From NCBI RefSeq assembly GCF_026130175.1, contig NZ_JAIGNI010000047.1, forward strand, positions 1 to 46,489: DNA of 46,489 bases. Direction: 5' to 3'. The notes below the pieces were generated by a model that saw only the letters and a list, made by a program, of their open reading frames with translations, was not told the origin of the DNA and ran no database searches. The DNA comes from Lyngbya sp. CCAP 1446/10 (GTDB lineage: Bacteria > Cyanobacteriota > Cyanobacteriia > Cyanobacteriales > Microcoleaceae). Shown piece by piece: positions 25,976 through 33,449 of this stretch. A program made the position numbers and the translations under genes. Numbering within the stretch: the first letter of the stretch is position 1; each line of letters starts with the position of its first letter.

Positions 25976-27631
25976 TCAAAATTCTCGTAATGTAGGAATT
26001 AAATACTGTGTCAATGTAAAGGCATCTACTCCTAATTCTGTCCGTTCTTTGGCAGCCATGATTCCGGCTTTGGCGTGCCACCAAACTGCTGTTGCAGCAA
26101 CTGATTCGGGGGGGGATTTGCGGGCGATCGCACTTGCCAACAGTCCCCCCAACAAACCAGTCAGAACATCGCCGCTGCCGCCTCTAGCGAGGGCTGGGGT
26201 GCTTTCTGGATTGATATAGGTGATGGTACGCGCGGCGCAGCTATCCCCTAGGGAATCGCCCCGATCGCTCCAACTGATGCAAACTTTAGCTCCTTTGAGC
26301 AATACCACTGCACCGCAAAGCTCAGCCGCTGCTTGAGTTGCGGCAATTCGATCCTCGCCCATTTCGTCCGCTAATTCGGGAAACAAACGCTTAAATTCGC
26401 CCGGATGAGGTGTGATAATTGTCAGTGCTGAGCGTTCCGACAAAATCGGGACTGTGCCGAGTTGAGCGAGAATATTTAAACCGTCGGCATCTATAACTAA
26501 AGGTCGATCGCACTCCAGTACAGATTCTACAGCGATCGCGGCTTCCAATGTCAGACCAGGCCCTACTGCGATCGCATCATAGACACCCAAATCGATCGCT
26601 ATCGGCAACTCGCTAATTGAACCATTTGGGGTTTCAGGACACCCGATAACTAAAGCTTCTGGCAACTGACTGCTCAACATCGGTTTAATCGACTCAGGAA
26701 CAGCAATTGACAGCATTCCCACACCGCTAGCCCTTGCTCCCAATGCTGACAAAATTGCCGCTCCGCTGTACCGACCAGAACCTGCAATAATTAGTAAATG
26801 ACCGTTAGTGTATTTGTACGAAATTGGCGATCGGGGCAATGGCAAATGCTGAATTGCCGATGCTTTAATAATGCGTTGGATTGATGGCGAATCGCCCAAT
26901 ATTGCTGCAATATCTGGGACGGGAATATCAAAATCAATTAATTCCGAACTGCCGATATATTCTAACGCTTTGTCTTGCAGAAATGCCATTTTCCACAATC
27001 CCAAACACAATGTATGTTTTGCTCTGATTGCAGTCCCCAAAACTGCTCCGGTATCTGTATGAATTCCCGATGGAATGTCTATACTAAAAATGGGTATGTT
27101 TAAATTATTTATTTCGTCAATAGCTGCGGCGGTGGGATTAGTAATTTCTCGTTCCAATCCAAAGCCAAATAAACCATCTACGAGCAAATCGCAGTTTTTT
27201 AGTGATTCAACTTTGTCAACAAAGGGAATATTTAAAGAATGCGCATAATCAGCATGACTTTTGGTGAGTTCTTTAAGCTTAGAAAACGGGCAGTAAATAA
27301 CTACGGAAAATCCTTGAAAGTGCAATTCGCGAGCCACAACCAAAGCATCACCGCCGTTATGTCCCGGCCCAACCAATACGCCGATAACTGGCAATTGAAA
27401 ATTAACAATTTTTTGCCCTTCTCCCTTTTTCCTCCTATTGGTTAAATCCGTTAAATCCCGTACATTGCTCGTTGCCGAACTTCGCTCTTCCTTCAACAGC
27501 GCCTGAATGCGTTTAGCAATCAATCCGGCGACTTTTTCCATTAAAGCTGCGACTGGCATTCCAGCAGCAAATATTCTCGCTTCTATTTGCCGCATTTGGT
27601 CGGCGGTGACAACAAATTTTTGAATAATCAT
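25976..27631 (-). CDS. nnr: bifunctional NAD(P)HX epimerase/dehydratase Nnr
   Basis: This 551-residue enzyme repairs damaged NADH and NADPH hydrates. The N-terminal half is the YjeF_N epimerase (VLVGPGHNGGDALVVARELHF near residue 90, SIDIPSGIHTDTGAV near 190). The C-terminal half is the ADP/ATP-dependent dehydratase (GSGRYSGAAILSALGARASG near 280, NPESTPALARGGSGDVLTG near 480 with the GGSGD site). Both sites look intact. Between the second helix and the VLVGPG strand there is an extra run of about 30 residues rich in charged and repeat-like sequence (RRKKGEGQKIVNF). In DNA it resembles spacer repeats. The start is ATG at 27631, next to a long GGAAGAA tract. It is a cytosolic housekeeping enzyme. 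Confidence 0.95.
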   Translation of the reverse strand: MIIQKFVVTADQMRQIEARIFAAGMPVAALMEKVAGLIAKRIQALLKEERSSATSNVRDLTDLTNRRKKGEGQKIVNFQLPVIGVLVGPGHNGGDALVVARELHFQGFSVVIYCPFSKLKELTKSHADYAHSLNIPFVDKVESLKNCDLLVDGLFGFGLEREITNPTAAAIDEINNLNIPIFSIDIPSGIHTDTGAVLGTAIRAKHTLCLGLWKMAFLQDKALEYIGSSELIDFDIPVPDIAAILGDSPSIQRIIKASAIQHLPLPRSPISYKYTNGHLLIIAGSGRYSGAAILSALGARASGVGMLSIAVPESIKPMLSSQLPEALVIGCPETPNGSISELPIAIDLGVYDAIAVGPGLTLEAAIAVESVLECDRPLVIDADGLNILAQLGTVPILSERSALTIITPHPGEFKRLFPELADEMGEDRIAATQAAAELCGAVVLLKGAKVCISWSDRGDSLGDSCAARTITYINPESTPALARGGSGDVLTGLLGGLLASAIARKSPPESVAATAVWWHAKAGIMAAKERTELGVDAFTLTQYLIPTLREF

Positions 27632-27811
27632 AAGAAGAAGGAAGAGGGAAGAAGGAAGAAGGAAGAAGGAAGAAGGAAGAGGGAAGAAGGAAGAGGGAAG
27701 AAGGAAGAGGGAAGAAGGAAGAGGGAAGAAGGCCCTTCGGCTTCGCTCAGGGTGAAAAGAAGGAAGAAGAAAGAAGGAAGAAGAAGGAAGAAGTAGAATG
27801 AAGAAGTAAGA
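27632..27811. repeat. long GGAAGAA/GGAAGAG heptanucleotide tract
   Basis: About 100 bp of tandem 7-bp units (GGAAGAA, GGAAGAG) is followed by an interruption containing CCCTTCGGCTTCGCTCAGGG and then more units to about 27811. The tract lies between the divergent nnr and mnmA genes and starts directly at the nnr start codon. It must therefore occupy the nnr leader. Confidence 0.9.
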
Positions 27812-27983
27812 GATACACAGTAAGCCTTTGAGCGATCGGTATTTTACGTTTAATTAGGTGGCTTTACTTAATTAGTGTTAAAATTTCAGCTAACAGCAGC
27901 AGTACCATTTTGTAGTACATTTGTGGTATGATCGATTAGCTCGATCGCACAAAGTAACAGTAAAATAGCAAATTCTCTCTATC

Positions 27984-29075
27984 ATGAACAAGATTGTTGT
28001 AGGCCTCTCCGGCGGGGTCGATAGTTCCGCAGCAGCCGCAATTTTACACCATCAGGGCTATGAAGTGGTGGGTTTAACGCTGTGGCTGATGAAAGGCAAA
28101 GGTCAGTGCTGCTCTGAGGGAATGGTCGATGCCGCTAAACTTTGCGAAGATTTGGGCGTTCCCCACCACATTGTTGATAGCCGTGAAGTCTTTAAGGCAA
28201 GTATTGTCGATTTTTTGGTGGACGGTTACAGTGCAGGAGTTACGCCTTTGCCTTGTTCGCAGTGCAATAAAACTGTGAAGTTTGGGCCGATGCTCAAGTA
28301 TGCTCACGAAGAACTCGGTATTGAAAAGATTGCGACGGGACACTACGCTCGCATTACCTATGATACTGCTACGGGTCGCTATCAGTTGCTACGGGCGATC
28401 GACCCAGCCAAAGATCAGTCTTATTTTTTGTATGATTTAACACAAGATTTGCTCGCAGGTACGGAGTTTCCTTTGGGGGAAATTACCAAGACTGAAACTC
28501 GCAGAATTGCGGCGGAATTTGGCTTGACAACCGCTGATAAGCCGGAAAGTCAGGATTTGTGCTTGGTGGAAAGTAACGGTTCGATGCGGGCTTTTCTGGA
28601 TAAGTACATTGCGCCGCAAAAGGGTGACATTGTAGATAAGGCCGGGCGGGTGCTCGGACAGCATGATGGTGTGCACCACTACACCATTGGCCAGCGGAAA
28701 GGACTCGGCATCGCTGCACCGGAACCGCTATATGTGATTGAACTTGATGCTGGTGCTAATCGGGTGATTGTGGGCGATCGCCAGTTGGCGGTAGAATCTG
28801 AGTGTAATGTCGATCGGGTAAATTGGGTTTCTGTCGCTCAACCGACGGCTCCGATTCGGGCTTCTGTACAGATTCGTTATCGATCGCAACCCGTCCCCGC
28901 TACAATTATTCCTGTAGAATCCTCACAAGCAGACGAAAAAGCCAGTAGTACAAGGGTCAAGGTGATTTTTGACGAACCACAGTTGAGCATTACCCCCGGA
29001 CAAGCCGCTGTTTGGTATGACGGAGATGTACTGTTGGGCGGTGGGATTATTGAAAGAAACAAACTCCCAAGATAA
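27984..29075 (+). CDS. mnmA: tRNA-specific 2-thiouridylase MnmA
   Basis: This 363-residue enzyme makes the 2-thio group of wobble uridine in Lys, Glu and Gln tRNAs, taking sulfur relayed from a cysteine desulfurase. The PP-loop motif [15 protein letters not shown] is at residues 6-20. The two catalytic cysteines are visible in PCSQCNK (about residue 91) and QDLCLVE (about 192). GHYARI and DQSYFLYDL match the tRNA-binding part. The C-terminal beta-barrel is present ([13 protein letters not shown] onward). Length is normal. ATG 27984 follows a TATGAT box at 27927-27932 that could be its -10 element. It appears monocistronic. Confidence 0.95.
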   Translation: MNKIVVGLSGGVDSSAAAAILHHQGYEVVGLTLWLMKGKGQCCSEGMVDAAKLCEDLGVPHHIVDSREVFKASIVDFLVDGYSAGVTPLPCSQCNKTVKFGPMLKYAHEELGIEKIATGHYARITYDTATGRYQLLRAIDPAKDQSYFLYDLTQDLLAGTEFPLGEITKTETRRIAAEFGLTTADKPESQDLCLVESNGSMRAFLDKYIAPQKGDIVDKAGRVLGQHDGVHHYTIGQRKGLGIAAPEPLYVIELDAGANRVIVGDRQLAVESECNVDRVNWVSVAQPTAPIRASVQIRYRSQPVPATIIPVESSQADEKASSTRVKVIFDEPQLSITPGQAAVWYDGDVLLGGGIIERNKLPR

Positions 29076-29081
29076 GACGGC

Positions 29082-29305
29082 GGTTGAAACCGCGTCTACA
29101 GAAACAAAACCCGGATGGTGCGCGGGTTGAAGAAGAGCAATTAAAATTACGTTATTTTCTTCAGAAGACCGGGCGGTTGAAACCGCTTCTACACAAACAA
29201 AACCCGGATGGTGCGCGGGTTGAAGAAGAGTCGGCAATTGAAATTACGTTATTTTCTTCAGTCCGCGGAGGCGGACTTCGTTTTTGTAGGCGCGGTTTCA
29301 ACCGT
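29082..29305. repeat. tandem block of ~87-bp repeats plus an inverted partial copy
   Basis: Two near-identical units (about 29082-29168 and 29168-29255) share the order GGCGGTTGAAACCGC, TCTACA, AAACAAAACCCGGATGGTGC, GCGGGTTGAAGAAGAG and ATTACGTTATTTTCTTCAG. They are followed at 29256-29305 by the inverted motif TAGGCGCGGTTTCAACCG. The same GCGGTTGAAACCGC palindrome occurs near 15102 and 19768-19850. No spacer-repeat pattern of a CRISPR array is seen. Confidence 0.8.
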
Positions 29306-29341
29306 ACGTCCCATCTTTTTGTGGAACCGGCTAAGATTTTC

Positions 29342-29902
29342 CTAACCTGCTTTCTTTTCCAAACGCAACACATTTCCCCTAGCATTAGTGCGGTAAACCC
29401 AAGTTTGGCGACCATCAGAAATCACAACCCGCCAACCTTCGACAATCATTTGGCCGCAAATTTCATCAGCTTTTACGATTCCCAAACAAGTATTCGGCCA
29501 ACTTTGCCGGCTCGATTCAGTTACTTTCAACTTGTCAGCAGCAATCCCAGTTTGGCGTGACAAGTCTTGGCGAACTGCTGCTGCTAAGGTTGCGGGCAAT
29601 TGGTTCGGGGGATTTTGGCGCGTACCCTCGGCCAAATTGCCCGGTTCGGAAATTAAACTATTTAGTGCCAATCCAGAATAGCTAATGTTTTTTAACACCG
29701 CCGTTGGATTCTCTTGCTTTTCCAACTGGGCGAGGGAATGTTTTAGACCACCCGCGTTAGCCGCAGCGGTGTGTATTAGCACCGGATACATTTCCCATGC
29801 GAGAATTCCTGTGAGCACTAAAGCCAAGATTAAAGGATTTGGCTGCTTTTTACCTCGGTTTTGACTGTTTTTAGAGTTATTTTCGGAGATTGGTTTCATC
29901 AT
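29342..29902 (-). CDS. membrane-anchored protein of unknown function
   Basis: This 186-residue protein has a basic N-terminus (KNSQNRGKKQ), a hydrophobic segment at about residues 24-45 that acts as signal anchor, a linker, and a C-terminal globular domain of about 85 residues. The domain carries VRQDLSRQTGIAADKLKV, WPNTCLGIV, CGQMIVEGWRVVISDG and WVYRTNARGN. The two cysteines (CLGI and CGQM) could form a disulfide outside the cytoplasm. I recognise the pattern as a small cyanobacterial secreted domain without known role. The start is ATG at 29902; an ATG one codon later is equally likely. Confidence 0.75.
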   Translation of the reverse strand: MMKPISENNSKNSQNRGKKQPNPLILALVLTGILAWEMYPVLIHTAAANAGGLKHSLAQLEKQENPTAVLKNISYSGLALNSLISEPGNLAEGTRQNPPNQLPATLAAAVRQDLSRQTGIAADKLKVTESSRQSWPNTCLGIVKADEICGQMIVEGWRVVISDGRQTWVYRTNARGNVLRLEKKAG

Positions 29903-30425
29903 AAGCCCTCTTTCTCACTTTACACTCTTGCGATCGCTCCCGATCACTCAACTCCAGATACTTATTTAGACACTGTTGCTGGTGTTGTTGGTTCCTTTGT
30001 GCAGAGCCCAGTTGACGCCAGTCGTGCAGCACAAGTATTTTATACTCGCTGCCGGCACTTGTATTTTGTGGAAACTTGCACTACCCAGCTATTACTTAAT
30101 TTTTACTTTTAGTCTCGCGGTATCGAGAAAAACTTAGGCATAAGTAAATATTCTGAAAATAATCGGATTTTGGGCCAAAATCTCACTACAAATGACTATT
30201 CATCTTTCCAAAACACAAGAAGCTGTTTTAGACTGTGGGAGGCGAGCTGAGCCGCCGATATCAAAGGGATGCCGCACAATCTGTTGCAACAGGATGGGAA
30301 CGCATTACAAATTAAGCCAGCTATCGCTGATTAATTGTAGCATTCTGGTTTTCAAGTGCGATTCCCAAAATACTTTAGTAGCGCTCGTTACTTTTTTAGT
30401 ACAATTTTGTTTAAATGTATTGATT
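29903..30425. other. 520-bp spacer before the phosphatase gene
   Basis: No convincing gene is seen. Frames that cross it are not conserved-looking, including an upstream extension (from 30192) of the phosphatase gene. The promoter of the phosphatase cluster should lie here, but I could not assign boxes. Confidence 0.45.
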
Positions 30426-31778
30426 ATGAACAAAAAATCCCTGGGAATCCATTTAATGAATCGACTGAGCTATCCTCAAAAATTTACCTTAATTGGTTTT
30501 TTATTTGCGATTCCGTTAACCTTGGTGATGTACCTGTTGATTTCCGAAATCAACAGCAGGGTTGATTTTGCCCAAAAAGAAATCTACGGTAATCAATACC
30601 TGCGCTCGCTGCGCCAATTGAGGGAATATATACCGAAACTTCAACAGTTAAATTATCAGGGTTTAAATCCCAATTTTAGCAAGCCAGATCCCAGCGGAAA
30701 TTTAGAAGCTAAGATAGACGCCAACTTTCAATCCTTGGCAAAGATTGATCGCCAGTTAGGAAAAATTTTATTTTCTACTCAAAAATTCAATGCCACTTAT
30801 CAAGATTGGCAAAATTTTAAACTTCGTCGCAGTCAGTGGAGTTTAGAAACTTACGATTTTGTCTATCATAAATTAGCCGCAAATATTAATAAGTTGAGCG
30901 CTCATGTCGGCGATACTTCCAATCTAATATTAGACCCTGATTTAGATACCTATTATTTGATGGATGCCACTTTGCTGAAGATTCCAGAAATGCAAAAACT
31001 CTTGTCAGAAATTAGGCTAATTTCTCGCAAAAATAGCTTACGCTCGGATGCGACATCTGAAGAAAGAGCGAAACTGATTACTTTGGCGGACAAATTGAGA
31101 GAACTCAATAAAGATTTAGCAATCAATATGGAAGTAGGATTTCACAATAACCCTCACGGGAATCTGCGACCGAAATTAAGCGAGCATTTGAGAAAATTTA
31201 ACTCGGTAGTAGAGCAGCTAACTGGGCAAATAGATAAACTGATTTATCCCACAGCCGTAGTGGAATATTATGCCTATCTCGATGGCAGCGATCGAGTTAT
31301 TGCTTCAAGTTTTCAACTGTGGGACGAAAATCTCAATGAATTAGATTTTCTTCTGCAAAAACGCATTGATAATTTTGTGGCAAAAAAACAGATAATTTTA
31401 ATTTTTGTGTCAATAATTTTAGCAATGGTTATTTATCTATTTGTATCTTTTTATAGGTCAGTTATGCAAACAGTATTTGTGCTTGACGAAGCCTCAAAAA
31501 AGATGGCAAATGGCAATGTAGGTTACAAGATTATTTTGGATAACAGAGATGAGCTCGGACAAGTTGTAAGTTCATTTAACAAGATTGCCGATGCTTTGGT
31601 TGGTGCAAACCAAGAAATTAGCGTTCTCAACGATCGCCTAAAAGCCGAAAATGTACGGATGAGTGCCGAACTAGATGTCACTCGCAAGATTCAGCAGATG
31701 CTGCTACCGAAAGACCGAGAACTCAACGAAGTTGTGGGATTGATATTGCGGGATTCATGGAGTCTGCTGATGAAGTAG
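30426..31778 (+). CDS. membrane sensor-HAMP part of a PP2C/SpoIIE phosphatase (5' part of a frameshifted gene)
   Basis: This part encodes a first membrane helix (FTLIGFLFAIPLTLVMYLLI, residues about 17-36), an extracytoplasmic helical sensor of about 280 residues, a second helix (IILIFVSIILAMVIYLFV, about 320-340), a HAMP domain (VFVLDEASKKMANGNVGYKI) and the linker VTRKIQQMLLPKDREL that leads into SpoIIE-type phosphatases. After NEVVGL the frame runs out (ILRDSWSLLMK, stop at 31776-31778). The phosphatase domain continues in another frame from 31757. A single missing G near 31741-31746 explains it. The ATG at 30426 is preferred, because the upstream extension from 30192 is not membrane- or domain-like. 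Together with the next frame it resembles SiaA of the SiaABCD system. Confidence 0.85.
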   Translation: MNKKSLGIHLMNRLSYPQKFTLIGFLFAIPLTLVMYLLISEINSRVDFAQKEIYGNQYLRSLRQLREYIPKLQQLNYQGLNPNFSKPDPSGNLEAKIDANFQSLAKIDRQLGKILFSTQKFNATYQDWQNFKLRRSQWSLETYDFVYHKLAANINKLSAHVGDTSNLILDPDLDTYYLMDATLLKIPEMQKLLSEIRLISRKNSLRSDATSEERAKLITLADKLRELNKDLAINMEVGFHNNPHGNLRPKLSEHLRKFNSVVEQLTGQIDKLIYPTAVVEYYAYLDGSDRVIASSFQLWDENLNELDFLLQKRIDNFVAKKQIILIFVSIILAMVIYLFVSFYRSVMQTVFVLDEASKKMANGNVGYKIILDNRDELGQVVSSFNKIADALVGANQEISVLNDRLKAENVRMSAELDVTRKIQQMLLPKDRELNEVVGLILRDSWSLLMK

Positions 31779-32398
31779 GCGGCGACTATTACGATGTACT
31801 ACAGCACGAAGGTAGAGTAAAAATTGGCATTGGCGATGTGACGGGACATGGATTGGAGAGTGGCGTTTTAATGATTATGGTTCAAACGGCAGTCCGAACT
31901 TTGCTCGCCTACAATGAACCAGATCAGGTAAGATTTTTAAGTGCTATTAACAGTGCAATTTATGATAATGTGCAGCGGATGAAATGCGACAAAAATGCCA
32001 GCCTTGCTTTGCTAGACTATGAGCAGGGAATGCTGAAGTTGAGCGGCCAGCACGAAGAAATGATTGTCGTGCGGTGTAACGGTTCTGTGGAGCGGTTTGA
32101 TACGATCGATTTGGGTTTCCCGATCGGGCTGGATGCAAATATTGCTGAATTTGTTGCTGAAACAATTGTACAGTTGCATTCAGGAGATATCGTAGTGCTG
32201 TATACTGATGGGATTACGGAGGCTGAAAATATGGATAAAGTGCTTTATAGTTTAGAGAAGTTAATAGAGGTAATACAGATTAATTGGCAGCGAACGGCAA
32301 CAGAAATCAGGCACGCTGTAATTGACGACGTGCGATCGCACATTGGCGAACAAAAAGTTTTTGATGACATCACTTTGCTGGTACTTAAACAAAAATAG
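31757..32398 (+). CDS. SpoIIE/PP2C phosphatase domain (3' part of the frameshifted gene)
   Basis: This frame has 213 residues of the PP2C-like serine phosphatase fold. It carries SADEVGGDYYDV with the metal-binding Asp pair, GDVTGHGLESGVLM, and near the C-terminus LYTDGITEAEN and FDDITLLVLK. All metal-ligand motifs are present. It would dephosphorylate a Ser/Thr-phosphorylated STAS-type partner, most simply the protein encoded at 33098. In the usual architecture it is fused to the HAMP part upstream; here the two frames overlap by 22 bases. The ATG at 31757 lies inside the conserved FMESADE run, so it is not an evolved start. Either translation re-initiates, or the gene is broken, or the base loss is a sequencing error. 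Confidence 0.88.
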   Translation: MESADEVGGDYYDVLQHEGRVKIGIGDVTGHGLESGVLMIMVQTAVRTLLAYNEPDQVRFLSAINSAIYDNVQRMKCDKNASLALLDYEQGMLKLSGQHEEMIVVRCNGSVERFDTIDLGFPIGLDANIAEFVAETIVQLHSGDIVVLYTDGITEAENMDKVLYSLEKLIEVIQINWQRTATEIRHAVIDDVRSHIGEQKVFDDITLLVLKQK

Positions 32399-32466
32399 CT
32401 AACTCAACTTGCTAGGAATGAAGCTAGAGTAATTGGTAATTGGTAATTCATAATTGGTAGTTGGTC

Positions 32467-33051
32467 ATGGACATGATTCAAACTTTCGGCGATTTCATCG
32501 AGCCGACTCCCAGCCAGGAATACTTAATAATTGGATTTTCTCCGAGTTCGATTCCCCTCAAGCAGCGGTGGCGGAACAACGGTTTGTCGGCGGATTTTCT
32601 GGCTGACTACTTGACGACTTTTTTCCCTGGAAACGAAGACGACCCCTCGACAATTGACAGACAAGCTGAAATAAAAAGCGCTGTGAGCTACATTGCTAAC
32701 GAGTTATTAGAGAATGCGATGAAGTTTAATGATGAAACCTCGGAGTACCCGATCGACATTAAACTACAATTAAAGAGCGACGGACTGATTTTCTCAGTTG
32801 CTAACAGCATCTCTCCCCAAGCTGTGGATCAGTTTCAGGGTTACATTCGGCAGTTGCTAGCCTCGGATCCGAGCGAGCTGTACATTGAGCAATTGGAAAA
32901 AAATGCTGCTGACGAGAGCTCTACTGATTCTGGATTGGGCTTGCTGACGATGCTCAGCGATTATACCGCCAAAATGGGCTGGAAGTTCCAGACCGTGCAA
33001 AAAGACCCGGAAGTAATTACGGTGACAACTATGGTGCAATTAAGAGTATAG
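32467..33051 (+). CDS. GHKL-type regulator, slr1658/SiaB-like (probable STAS-protein kinase)
   Basis: This protein of about 194 residues has a histidine-kinase-like ATPase core: N-box SYIANELLENAMKFNDE at about residue 77 and a glycine motif TDSGLGLLTML near 158. It lacks a phospho-accepting H-box, as do anti-sigma-factor kinases (RsbW/SpoIIAB) and SiaB. I read it as the cyanobacterial slr1658-like group, from memory of the family. The expected role is to phosphorylate the STAS-like protein encoded next. TTG heptamer repeats (TTGGTAA, 32431-32466) run right up to the start, so no ribosome site can be seen. ATG at 32467 or 32473 and TTG at 32461 are all possible. It lies 68 bases after the phosphatase frame and 46 before the STAS gene. 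Confidence 0.8.
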   Translation: MDMIQTFGDFIEPTPSQEYLIIGFSPSSIPLKQRWRNNGLSADFLADYLTTFFPGNEDDPSTIDRQAEIKSAVSYIANELLENAMKFNDETSEYPIDIKLQLKSDGLIFSVANSISPQAVDQFQGYIRQLLASDPSELYIEQLEKNAADESSTDSGLGLLTMLSDYTAKMGWKFQTVQKDPEVITVTTMVQLRV

Positions 33052-33097
33052 GTAAGAGTGGGCGATCGATCATATCTAAGGAACTTTTTTGCTGACA

Positions 33098-33442
33098 ATG
33101 GAAATTAAAACGGAAGATTACGAGATCTGTTACGATCCGGCAACGGCAACTGTGAGTTTTGTTGGCTCTCTAAGGCTGAGCGGGGCCGAAGACTACGCGC
33201 CGATAGTGCAGTTGCTGGGCGAGGTAGCCGACGTGGAACAGGCGAAAATTACCCTCAATTTGCAGCAGTTAGAATTTTTGAACAGTTCTGGCATCAATAT
33301 GCTGTCGAAGTTTATTATCGAGGTGCGCAAAAAAGCCGGGATAACAATGGCGGTAAAAGGCTCTCAACGTATAGCTTGGCAAGGTAAATCTTTGAAGAAT
33401 TTGCAGCGCTTGATGCCTGCTTTGCAGTTGGAATTACTATAG
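33098..33442 (+). CDS. STAS-like antagonist protein, slr1659/SiaC-like
   Basis: This protein of about 114 residues has an anti-anti-sigma (STAS) pattern: a central beta strand ITLNLQQLEFLNSSGINML with serines at the usual phosphorylation site, followed by a helix (LSKFIIEVRKKAG). It is probably the phosphoacceptor of the module, phosphorylated by the GHKL protein upstream and dephosphorylated by the PP2C protein. ATG at 33098 is used. A TTG at 33089 lies 6 bases from AAGGA (33078-33082), a better spacing than the 15 bases to the ATG, so the start is uncertain by three codons. The cyclase gene begins 7 bases after its stop, so they are surely cotranscribed. Confidence 0.8.
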   Translation: MEIKTEDYEICYDPATATVSFVGSLRLSGAEDYAPIVQLLGEVADVEQAKITLNLQQLEFLNSSGINMLSKFIIEVRKKAGITMAVKGSQRIAWQGKSLKNLQRLMPALQLELL

Positions 33443-33449
33443 ACACACA

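Noticed and set aside
27900..27935. An NtcA site (GTA-N8-TAC) upstream of mnmA
   Set aside because: GTACCATTTTGTAG comes close, but the right half reads TAG rather than TAC at the needed spacing.
29861..30112. An 83-residue plus-strand frame overlapping the start of the anchored protein
   Set aside because: It shares the opposite strand of a better gene and shows no coding pattern.
30192..30425. A 78-codon N-terminal extension of the phosphatase gene
   Set aside because: The extension has no domain or signal character. The ATG at 30426 starts just before the first membrane helix, as expected for this architecture.
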